Assembly: GCA_937858235.1 (NCBI GenBank)
Contig: CALLZZ010000162.1
Span: forward strand, 1-14,003
From: an uncultured Clostridia bacterium
GTDB lineage: Bacteria > Bacillota > Clostridia > Oscillospirales > Oscillospiraceae
Length of the DNA: 14,003 nucleotides
Direction: 5' to 3'
Shown here: in pieces, positions 1 through 6,081 of the stretch
Layout of the letters: each line of letters opens with the position of its first letter
Position numbering within the stretch: position 1 is the first letter of the stretch
The notes under the pieces: generated by a model
What the model was told of the DNA's origin: nothing
The model's database searches: none
The model's input: the letters and a program-made list of their open reading frames with translations, nothing else
Program-made: the position numbers and the translations under genes

Positions 1-36
1 GTTTTTTTAAATATTTTTGACTTTTTTCTTTATCTC

Positions 37-186
37 TTAAGTTGACGACATTGGCCGTTTGCTTGTTACCCTAATAGGAAACGGCTCGATTTCCGAAGCC
101 CACACTGGGGTGATGCAGGAAAGTAAGCCGCCTAAAGGAAACCCGCCGGAGCCGTCAAACAGACTGCCGAGGGTTAATTTATTCAT
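37..186 (-). pseudogene. Truncated N-terminus of a phage C5-cytosine DNA methyltransferase
   Basis: This 49-codon frame starts at an ATG that overlaps the end of the upstream methyltransferase gene (stop at 179-181), the usual tight spacing in this operon. Its first ~44 residues match the start of phage C5-cytosine methyltransferases. The AdoMet-binding motif I appears as FDGSGGFPLGG (residues 10-20) and the next strand as WASEIEPFPIRVT (29-41), where the acidic residue would contact AdoMet. In intact members the protein continues after VTSKR into a long catalytic region with the PCQ cysteine motif, several hundred residues in all. Here it runs into PMSST and a stop at 37-39, and the DNA beyond is AT-rich and unlike a methyltransferase. 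I infer a broken gene, by deletion or by insertion of other DNA near position 50. The family call is firm from the N-terminal motif; the cause of truncation is open. Confidence 0.75.
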
Positions 187-1438
187 TTTCTGCCTCCAAT
201 TCATCATATTGGTAGGTCACACCCTCACGCTGAACTGATACATTTTTGGATGAACCGACCTGTTCTATATACCTTTTTACAATAACATCACAGTACTTCT
301 CATCCAGTTCTGCGATACAGCAAATTCTATCTATTTGCTCACAGGCTATCAGTGTTGAACCACTGCCACCAAAGGGGTCAAGAACAATTGAATTGGTAAG
401 GCTTGAGTTTCCGATTGGATAAGCTATAAGTGCTACTGGTTTCATCGTTGGGTGGTCAGCATTTTTACTTGGCCTATCAAATTCCCATATAGTGGTTTGC
501 TTTCTATCCGAATACCATTGATGTTTACCCGTTTTCTTCCATCCAAAAAGGACTGGTTCATGCTGCCATTGATATGGACTTCTTCCTAGAACAAGGCTTT
601 GCTTTTTCCAAATACAAGTGCCGCTTAAATAAAATCCGCTGTCTGAAAAAGCCTTTCTAAAATTAAGTCCTTCGGTATCAGCATGGAAAACATAAATAGA
701 ACCGTCATCGGCTAATACCTTTTCCATATTGCTAAAGCTATCAAAAAGGAAATTAAAAAAAGCATCTGCCGAAAGATTATCATTTTGTATCTTTCCTGCA
801 GTGCCTTCATATTTCACATTATACGGTGGATCAGTAACGATTAGGTTTGCCTTTTTACCATCCATCAATTTTTCATAGGTTTCTGATTTTGTGCTGTCCC
901 CACATATAAGACGGTGTCTTCCTAAAATCCACAAATCTCCTTGTTTTGAGAATGTAGGCTTTTTTAGTTCTCCTTCAACATCAAAATCATCTTCTTGTAC
1001 ATCCTCAGCAGCATTTAAAAGTGTATTTAATTCGGCTGCATCAAATCCTAAAAGATCAATATCAAATTCAAGTTCCTTCAAACTTTCCAGTTCTACGGAT
1101 AACAATTCTTTATCCCACCCTGCATCTTCAGCGAGTCTGTTATCTGCAATAATGTAAGCTTTCTTTTGAGCCTCAGTTAAATGGTCTACAAACACACAAG
1201 GCACTGTTTCTAAGCCATCTTCTTTTGCAGCTAATACTCTGCCGTGTCCTGCAATGATATTATATTTTCTATCAATCAAAATCGGGTTTACAAAACCAAA
1301 CTCCCGTAGGCTTGCTTGCAGCTTTTTTATCTGCTCTTTGCTATGGGTTCTTGAATTATTTGCATAGGGTACCAGCTTCGATATCTCCACTTGCTGCATT
1401 TCCTGTGTGAATTTATTTTCTTTATCCAAATTATTCAC
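179..1438 (-). CDS. ParB-domain plus beta-class N6-adenine/N4-cytosine DNA methyltransferase
   Basis: Predicted AdoMet-dependent DNA methyltransferase of 419 residues. Residues ~17-105 form a ParB/Srx-like domain: VEISKLVPYANNSRTH, then GHGR at 64-67 and a YIIADNRLAE stretch. Residues ~165-395 carry the methylase fold, with catalytic motif IV DPPY at 203-206 and AdoMet motif I DPFGGSGST at 354-362. That order, IV before I, marks the beta class of amino-methyltransferases. In phages this fusion is thought to modify phage DNA, perhaps against host restriction; the target sequence cannot be read here. The start used is a GTG that overlaps the TGA of the preceding small gene (GTGA). An ATG at residue 14 (MQQVEIS) is an alternative but has AGGA too close. 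It lies between the small terminase and a broken C5-methyltransferase, a common site for methylases in Firmicutes phages. Family confidence is high; specificity is unknown. Confidence 0.93.
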   Translation of the reverse strand: MNNLDKENKFTQEMQQVEISKLVPYANNSRTHSKEQIKKLQASLREFGFVNPILIDRKYNIIAGHGRVLAAKEDGLETVPCVFVDHLTEAQKKAYIIADNRLAEDAGWDKELLSVELESLKELEFDIDLLGFDAAELNTLLNAAEDVQEDDFDVEGELKKPTFSKQGDLWILGRHRLICGDSTKSETYEKLMDGKKANLIVTDPPYNVKYEGTAGKIQNDNLSADAFFNFLFDSFSNMEKVLADDGSIYVFHADTEGLNFRKAFSDSGFYLSGTCIWKKQSLVLGRSPYQWQHEPVLFGWKKTGKHQWYSDRKQTTIWEFDRPSKNADHPTMKPVALIAYPIGNSSLTNSIVLDPFGGSGSTLIACEQIDRICCIAELDEKYCDVIVKRYIEQVGSSKNVSVQREGVTYQYDELEAENE

Positions 1439-1581
1439 CCCCGGCTTAGTAATTTTATAAGATCTTTATTTGCACCATCAATATCACCGGCCATTGCTTG
1501 CCCACGTATTGTTTTATACTGTTGCATGGTTAATTTTTTCCTTTGCATTTTTAGATGCTTTAAAAATATATTAAGAGTCAT
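1435..1581 (-). CDS. Small conserved-looking phage protein, 48 residues, function unknown
   Basis: A 48-codon frame fills the gap between the small terminase (stop at 1585) and the ParB-methylase (GTG at 1438). It starts at ATG 1579-1581, three bases after the terminase stop, with AGGCAGG upstream. Its TGA overlaps the methylase start by four bases, so translational coupling is likely. The product is basic, with N-terminal MTLNIFLKHLKMQRKK and a C-terminal part LTMQQYKTIRGQAMAG followed by DIDGANKDLIKLLSRG. The second half has the look of a short helical protein often found at this place in clostridial prophages, from memory and unchecked. An internal ATG in front of QQYKTIRGQ could also serve as a start. 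No catalytic motif or membrane segment is visible. The exact packing between two genes is the main evidence that it is real. Confidence 0.7.
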   Translation of the reverse strand: MTLNIFLKHLKMQRKKLTMQQYKTIRGQAMAGDIDGANKDLIKLLSRG

Positions 1582-1584
1582 GAG

Positions 1585-2163
1585 CTACCTGCCTTTTCTG
1601 CCTGATAAAAGTGCCTCCATAATATCGTCTTGAGGATTTCCAACAAATGATGTGGTGCAATTTTGCTTTACAATATCAAAAATCTCATACCAGATGAGAT
1701 TTGCCTGCTTTTGAAACGACTGGCTCATCTGTACAAATGGGCTTGTTATAGCACCACCCGTTGTTGGATGTTTCCCCAAGAGTCCGTAAGTACTGATAGC
1801 CTCTTCGCACTGGATGTATCTAGTAAATGCCTGAGCATAGGCCTCAATCAATCTAGGATTGACGAACTTCTCACACCCACGTTCTTTCAGCCATTTCCAG
1901 GTTTCAGTGAATAATAAATCTGCTCCTAACGGCTTACCATCCCTTTGCCTTGCACTAAGGTAGTCACTTGGTGCTGGCATATCCTCGCCATACAAATCCG
2001 CCACTTCTTCTGGTTCATCAATTTTAAGTGCTGTTTCAGGCTGTAGGTCAGGGACGTCCAATACTTTTGCTGCCTTGCCTTTTGTAATTTTATCTGAAAG
2101 AGGTAGTGGCTTATCGCCTGCGCGAACTCGTCTACCGCCTCTATTTGTTCCATCTTTCGCCAC
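1585..2163 (-). CDS. Phage terminase small subunit, P27 family
   Basis: Predicted DNA-recognition subunit of the packaging terminase, which binds phage DNA at the packaging site and hands it to the large subunit. The protein is mostly helical. Its N-terminus is basic (KDGTNRGGRRVRAG), a linker follows, then a conserved block with TETWKWLKERG and RLIEAYAQAFTRYIQCEEA, then GAITSPFVQMSQSFQKQANL, typical of the P27 family, and a basic end LLSGRKGR. At 192 residues it is slightly longer than many members. A GTG at 2170-2172 gives three more residues, but AAAGGGG lies against it. The GTG at 2161-2163 has the same site at about 8 bases, so I prefer it. The gene follows the HNH endonuclease after a ~120-base gap. 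The large subunit, normally close downstream, is not in this window. Confidence 0.88.
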   Translation of the reverse strand: MAKDGTNRGGRRVRAGDKPLPLSDKITKGKAAKVLDVPDLQPETALKIDEPEEVADLYGEDMPAPSDYLSARQRDGKPLGADLLFTETWKWLKERGCEKFVNPRLIEAYAQAFTRYIQCEEAISTYGLLGKHPTTGGAITSPFVQMSQSFQKQANLIWYEIFDIVKQNCTTSFVGNPQDDIMEALLSGRKGR

Positions 2164-2286
2164 TATTTTCACCCCTTTCTGAGTTTGCTGGGTTTAATCC
2201 CCTGTTTGAACTGTGGTTTTTGTGCGTGTGACCCCACACCCGTTGTCCAATTAAAAAGCTGTAGAGATTTGACTCCCCCTACCAGG

Positions 2287-2646
2287 TTAAAAGTTATGCC
2301 ACCTATCACCACTCTCTGCATGAGTCCTTGCGTGACATTCTTTGCAAAGTGCAATCAGATTCTCTCTGGCATGAGTTCCACCTTCAGACAAAGGTTTCTT
2401 ATGATGAACCTCTTCTGCTCTTATCAGCTTTCCGTTCTTCTCGCATTCCTCACACAACGGGTGCTGTGAAATATAACTGTCACGGATTCTCTTCCATGCT
2501 CTACCATATCTACGGCGTACAGCAGGGTCTCTGTCGTACTTCTCGTAGCGTTTATTCTCCTGTTTCTCATGCTCCTTGCAGTACCTTCCGTCTGTAAGAT
2601 TAGGACAGCCAGGGAAGGAACACGGCCTTCTAGGCTTTCTTGGCAT
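2287..2646 (-). CDS. HNH endonuclease, packaging-associated
   Basis: A 119-residue HNH nuclease. An N-terminal zinc-binding cluster is suggested by C9, C14, C23 and H26. The HNH fold follows: CEEC at 65-68, the VHHKKPLSEGG motif at 80-90 with catalytic His 81/82, ENLIALC with Asn 96 at 95-101, and CKECHARTH at 101-109 closing the second zinc pair. In long-tailed phages such small HNH proteins next to the terminase are known to be needed for cos cleavage or packaging, and I infer that role from the adjacent P27 TerS. The frame is open upstream to 2781, but ATG 2646 has a near-perfect GGAGGTGA at about 4 bases, so I start there. The extra upstream codons hold a hairpin and look like leader, though an ATG at 2778 overlaps the preceding stop and could in principle give a 44-residue extension. 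Confidence 0.9.
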   Translation of the reverse strand: MPRKPRRPCSFPGCPNLTDGRYCKEHEKQENKRYEKYDRDPAVRRRYGRAWKRIRDSYISQHPLCEECEKNGKLIRAEEVHHKKPLSEGGTHARENLIALCKECHARTHAESGDRWHNF

Positions 2647-2659
2647 CTGTTCACCTCCA

Positions 2660-2702
2660 TTTGGGCATAAAGAAAGCCCTGCAGGATTACTCCCACAAGG
2701 CT
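2660..2702 (-). promoter_or_regulatory. Hairpin with GGAGTAATC loop and T-rich tail ahead of the HNH gene
   Basis: In the minus-strand RNA, AGCCTTG (from 2702) pairs with CAGGGCT (to 2675), seven pairs with one G-U. The loop holds GGGAGTAATCC, and TTTCTTTATGCC follows. The same core and layout occur at 10642-10668 ahead of the DNA polymerase gene. It lies inside the open frame upstream of the chosen HNH start, about 15 bases before the ribosome site. It could be a weak terminator or attenuator, an RNA-processing site or a translation control element; the sequence does not say which. Confidence 0.5.
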
Positions 2703-2777
2703 CGCTGTTCTCTATGCAGTTTTTCATGCTATCAGTATAACACCGTGGTTCTGAAAATGCGTCCACGATATTACTCA

Positions 2778-3233
2778 TCACTTTCCAAATAGCAAAACAG
2801 CCAGGTGCTGCAGCGCACGGTTCTTCTTGTTGTACGCAGAGGAACGCTCAATGTGAAAATGGTCGCATATGTCATATACCGCACCTGTCTGACTATCTTC
2901 ATTGCTGTAGAATTTTTCAAGCACATAATGCTCATCCTCGGTCAGCTGCTCCCATGCAGGCTTAAACCATTCCATGTACTCCACGGCTTGTCTGTAACGT
3001 TCTTTTAGCACATCGATTTCTTCAATTCCATTTAAGATACGTTCTTCTCCCGCCTGGGGATTATGGACTCTTGGCATCCCATCAAACTGGGGACTTCGGA
3101 TACCACTCATCTTGTCATGGGCATTCTTGATTTCCTCATCCGTATGACTGATAATATATTCCATACTGCTGTAATCCATTAAGGCATTTACGGCCGCACT
3201 GCGTTTATCTAAATACTGCCAGATAATGTTCAT
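2778..3233 (-). CDS. Sigma-70 region-4-like / ArpU-RinA-type phage transcriptional regulator
   Basis: A 151-residue protein whose C-terminal third (from WEQLTEDEHYVLEKFY to the end) reads as a sigma region-4-like helix-turn-helix. An ExxVLxxFY helix is followed by DICDHFHIERSSAYNKKNRA, the putative recognition helix, and then LQHLAVLLFG. The N-terminal two thirds are helical, with an EEIDVLKERYRQAVEYM segment. Proteins of this kind (ArpU, RinA and DUF1492-like) sit just before packaging genes in Firmicutes phages and switch on late transcription. That placement fits here, directly upstream of HNH and TerS. The ATG at 3233 has GGAGGTAAGGAT before it. Its TGA overlaps an ATG that opens the leader frame of the HNH gene. 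Which of these named families it belongs to needs a profile search; the HTH regulator call itself is reasonable. Confidence 0.75.
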   Translation of the reverse strand: MNIIWQYLDKRSAAVNALMDYSSMEYIISHTDEEIKNAHDKMSGIRSPQFDGMPRVHNPQAGEERILNGIEEIDVLKERYRQAVEYMEWFKPAWEQLTEDEHYVLEKFYSNEDSQTGAVYDICDHFHIERSSAYNKKNRALQHLAVLLFGK

Positions 3234-3288
3234 ATCCTTACCTCCGAAATTTTATTGCACTCGGATTGGCTTGGATTGTCTTAGGTTT

Positions 3289-4659
3289 TCAAATGTTGTC
3301 TGAGATTTCCGCCTTAACAGCATCAATCAATGCGGACTGGGTACTATCCTTTAAGGATAATGCTTTCATCACTCGTTCATCAATTGTGCCTTTAGCAATA
3401 ATATGCTGTACCACCACAGTACCTGCTGTCTGACCCTGCCGCCATAATCTTGCCACTGTCTGTTGATACAGTTCCAGGCTCCAGGTAAGTCCAAACCACA
3501 CAAGGGTTGAACCACCACTTTGAAGGTTAAGTCCGTGTCCAGCAGATGCCGGATGGATCATTGCCACAGGAAGTTCTCCTGCATTCCAATTTCGAATGCT
3601 TGCATCAGTATCTAATTTTGAAAAAGGTACTTTCAGATTATGCAGCCTTTCGGTGATTCTCTGAAGGTCATGTTTAAACCAGTAAGCCACCAGTATCGGC
3701 TTTCCATTTGCTGCTTCGATAATATCTTCAAGGGCATCCAGTTTCTTATCATGAATTTTTAGAATATCTTCATCATCAGAATATACTGCCCCATTTGCCA
3801 TCTGACAAAGCTTGGTAGAAAGTGATGCGGCATTGGCTGCTGTAATTTCTCCATCTGGTAACTGCAGCACCAGGTCTTTTTTCAATTCTTCATATCGTTC
3901 CTGTTCTTTCTCCGATAAATGCACCACATATCTGGAATTTACAAGTTCCGGCATCTTTATATGATCGGTAGACTTCATGGAAATCGTGATATCTGATATT
4001 TTGTTGTAAATCTGCTGTTCTGCTCCAGGCAGTGGCTTATAGGAAAAAATAATCTGCCCATTCATTTTATCCGGCTTGAAATATGCCGTTCTATACTGAC
4101 CAATAAATCTTCCAAGCCGTTCTCCCATATCCAGCAACTTAAATTCTGCAAATAAATCCATAAGTCCGTTACTAGATGGGGTACCTGTAAGTCCTATCAT
4201 TCTTCTAACCTTTGGTCTTACTTTCATTAAGGCTCTGAATCGTTTTGCTTGGTGATTCTTGAAAGATGACAACTCATCTACAATCACCATATCAAAATCG
4301 AAGGGAACTCCACTTGACTCAATCAGCCACTGCACATTTTCACGGTTGATGATATAAATATCTGCTTTGGATATCAGTGCTGTCACTCTTTCGGATTCTG
4401 TGCCAACCGCTATGGCATAACGCAGGTCACTCAGATGTTCCCATTTACTGATTTCATCAGACCATGTATTTCTTGCTACACGAAGGGGCGCAACCACAAG
4501 GACTTTATGAATATCAAAGCTGTCAAACAATAAATCATTGATGGCAGTCAACGTAATGCTCGTTTTCCCTAAGCCCATATCCAAAAGGACTGCTGCCACA
4601 GGATGTTCCTCAATATATGAAATGGCAAACTGCTGATAACTATGTGGCTCGTATTTCAT
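3289..4659 (-). CDS. SNF2-family DEAD/DEAH-type helicase (phage)
   Basis: A 456-residue superfamily 2 helicase of the SNF2/Rad54-like group with a full set of motifs: Walker A LLDMGLGKT at 25-33, motif Ia VLVVAPLRVARNTW at 53-66, motif II VIVDELSSFK at 125-134, motif III LTGTPSSNG at 157-165, motif V ASAGHGLNLQSGG at 371-383 and motif VI QQTVARLWRQGQT at 399-411. It is compact and lacks the large insertions of eukaryotic remodellers. In phages such proteins probably act as ATP-driven DNA translocases during replication or recombination. The frame runs upstream to 4800, but ATG 4659 has GGAGGG at 8 bases and gives the expected N-terminus (MKYEPHSYQQFAISYI), so the longer version is rejected. 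It overlaps the VRR-NUC gene by 20 bases, which suggests that nuclease and helicase are made together and may cooperate. Confidence 0.93.
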   Translation of the reverse strand: MKYEPHSYQQFAISYIEEHPVAAVLLDMGLGKTSITLTAINDLLFDSFDIHKVLVVAPLRVARNTWSDEISKWEHLSDLRYAIAVGTESERVTALISKADIYIINRENVQWLIESSGVPFDFDMVIVDELSSFKNHQAKRFRALMKVRPKVRRMIGLTGTPSSNGLMDLFAEFKLLDMGERLGRFIGQYRTAYFKPDKMNGQIIFSYKPLPGAEQQIYNKISDITISMKSTDHIKMPELVNSRYVVHLSEKEQERYEELKKDLVLQLPDGEITAANAASLSTKLCQMANGAVYSDDEDILKIHDKKLDALEDIIEAANGKPILVAYWFKHDLQRITERLHNLKVPFSKLDTDASIRNWNAGELPVAMIHPASAGHGLNLQSGGSTLVWFGLTWSLELYQQTVARLWRQGQTAGTVVVQHIIAKGTIDERVMKALSLKDSTQSALIDAVKAEISDNI

Positions 4660-4921
4660 CCAGTATCCCTCCAATCTTGCTTTCATCATCCAAGATGTAT
4701 ACTCTAAATCCCAAACAATGTAATAATTTGTGTCTTGCTGCCTGCAGTGCTCTTGGTTTCTGCCCTGGAGCCTTAACCTCCACAAAAGCAAACCTGCCAC
4801 CAGGCATCAATACCAATCTATCAGGCATTCCATCAAAGCCTGGAGATGTAAACTTCGGACAGATGCCACCATTTTTCTTTACTGCTGCCACAAGTTTCTG
4901 TTCTATTACTTTTTCTCTCAT
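4640..4921 (-). CDS. VRR-NUC domain nuclease (PD-(D/E)XK fold)
   Basis: A 93-residue stand-alone VRR-NUC protein, a restriction-like nuclease fold proposed to cut branched DNA. The key residues are visible: an N-terminal helix with MREKVIEQKLVAAVKKNGG, then GFDGMPDRLVLMP (28-40) with the metal-binding Asp 34, VEVK at 47-50 (E48, K50) and the following PGQKPRALQ (52-60) whose Gln 60 closes the motif. The size is normal for phage members. The frame opens at 4939, but ATG 4921 has GGAGGT six bases ahead, whereas the upstream ATG precedes that site, so 4921 is the start. It lies between a ~100-bp inverted repeat and the SNF2 helicase gene, which it overlaps. Family assignment is firm; the substrate is inferred from relatives such as FAN1. 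Confidence 0.92.
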   Translation of the reverse strand: MREKVIEQKLVAAVKKNGGICPKFTSPGFDGMPDRLVLMPGGRFAFVEVKAPGQKPRALQAARHKLLHCLGFRVYILDDESKIGGILDEIRAT

Positions 4922-4951
4922 GATACCTCCATCAGTCATAATTTTGGGTAG

Positions 4952-5051
4952 GTGAGGAGGTCTATGGAATGCATTTCCTTAACTTTTTATATAGTCTTAT
5001 TTTTTTACTTCTAAGAGAAGTTATATATAAGACTTCCATAGACCTCCACAC
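4952..5051. repeat. Large imperfect inverted repeat with AT-rich core and nested hairpins
   Basis: The arm GTGAGGAGGTCTATGGAA (4952-4969) is repeated inverted at 5034-5051 with 17 of 18 bases matching. Inside, AGTCTTAT (4993-5000) pairs with ATAAGACT (5027-5034, sharing one base with the outer arm). At the centre ACTTCT (5007-5012) pairs with AGAAGT (5016-5021). The spacer is strongly AT-rich. It sits between the primase/helicase stop (5068) and the VRR-NUC start and codes for nothing I can support. It may be a replication origin, a terminator or processing structure, or a small non-autonomous element. Confidence 0.75.
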
Positions 5052-5067
5052 TATTGGGAAAATGGCT

Positions 5068-6081
5068 TTATTCCAAGAATTCCGACTTTAATCGGAGTCC
5101 AGTGATAATATTGCAGGCTCTTGTTTTCTTACGGCCGAATCCTGCGGATTCCAAGGCAGTGTAGAAATCTGCTGTACTGCGAATAAACTCACCCACCTGT
5201 ATACAATAGGCACGGTATGAGTTATAGACCTCGCCGGACTTTGCGTTATAAGAATCTTCCACCTCACAGCATTCCGTCAAAAAATGGCTAAGCCAGTCAT
5301 TGTTTTCTTTGTATGCCTCAATGGCATCCTTGACCTGCTGTGGAGTGGTAATTTTATAGTTATGGCTGATTACCTTTTTTGCACCCTCAATTACCCATGA
5401 AAGAATTGCTCCTCCAGCATTTTCAAACAAGAAATCTGCATAGTTCTTCACATCCGCACTGCCTTCAATCTTTGCTCCAAATGGAATTACAATCAACCTT
5501 CGCCATGTGCCTTTGTCAATCGCACCGACCTTTGGCAGATGGTTGGTATACAGCACCAAAGTATGGCTGGGAATATAGGAAAATGGGTCTTTGTACTTTT
5601 TCTCTGCATAAATTTCATCGGTAGAACACAGCTGTTTAACATTAGAGGTATTCAGCCTCATACCCTCTTCCAATTCAGCCGCAATCAGCAATCTTTTACC
5701 TTTAGCTTCAGCCAGTTCCGGCTTTACATTTCTCCTGCACCCAACGGTCAGCATATCTGCAGACATATTTCCGCTGTATGAGCCAAGAACCCTGGACACT
5801 GCATTCCAAAAGGTAGACTTTCCGTTTCGTCCTTCACCATAAGCAATGATAAGAGCCTCAACATATACTTTTCCAATAGCAGACAGCCCTACAATTTCCT
5901 GCACATAGCTGGTAAGGTCTGCATCTCCACAGAAGAATGTATCAAGTGCTTTCTCCCATATTTCAAAACCCACATTGTCGGGATCAACGGCCGTCTGCTT
6001 AGTAATAAAGTCGAGCGGATTATGTTCCATTGGTGATGTTATTCCATTACGTAGGTCATAAGTAACGGATGGTGCATTCAA
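5068..6081 (-). CDS. C-terminal half of P4-type primase: D5/SF3 helicase domain, separated by frameshift
   Basis: Superfamily 3 helicase part of a phage/plasmid primase-helicase, 337 residues. Walker A is GEGRNGKST at 82-90, Walker B LLIAAELEE at 131-139, the SF3 motif C region LVLYTNHLP at 175-183 and the arginine-finger region GTWRRLIVIPF at 191-201. A winged-helix-like tail follows. SF3 helicases form hexamers that unwind the phage origin. The frame opens with TTG overlapping the TGA of the N-terminal half and has no ribosome site of its own. An ATG at residue 18 (MEHNPLDF) is also without a clear site. One extra T in the TTTT run at 6083-6086 would join both halves and give DEFLLNAPSVTYDL, the continuation usual in this family. 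I therefore treat 5068-7313 as one gene split by a one-base loss, by mutation or sequencing error. Coupled translation of two chains is less likely but possible. Confidence 0.88.
   Translation of the reverse strand: MNAPSVTYDLRNGITSPMEHNPLDFITKQTAVDPDNVGFEIWEKALDTFFCGDADLTSYVQEIVGLSAIGKVYVEALIIAYGEGRNGKSTFWNAVSRVLGSYSGNMSADMLTVGCRRNVKPELAEAKGKRLLIAAELEEGMRLNTSNVKQLCSTDEIYAEKKYKDPFSYIPSHTLVLYTNHLPKVGAIDKGTWRRLIVIPFGAKIEGSADVKNYADFLFENAGGAILSWVIEGAKKVISHNYKITTPQQVKDAIEAYKENNDWLSHFLTECCEVEDSYNAKSGEVYNSYRAYCIQVGEFIRSTADFYTALESAGFGRKKTRACNIITGLRLKSEFLE

Noticed and set aside
2169..2354. Minus-strand 61-codon frame spanning the HNH-TerS gap
   Set aside because: It overlaps the HNH C-terminus in another frame and has no ribosome site at its start; better read as untranslated or cos-like sequence.
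2647..2781. N-terminal extension of the HNH protein (from ATG 2778)
   Set aside because: The internal ATG at 2646 has a near-perfect ribosome site and starts the zinc domain; the upstream codons hold a hairpin. Kept only as a possible leader peptide.
3255..3275. Near-tandem GGATTG repeat (GGATTGGCTTGGATTGTC) between helicase and regulator genes
   Set aside because: Only two short imperfect units; likely chance and no known site.
4617..4955. Plus-strand 112-codon open frame
   Set aside because: It is antisense to VRR-NUC and the helicase start, both of which have clear motifs and ribosome sites.
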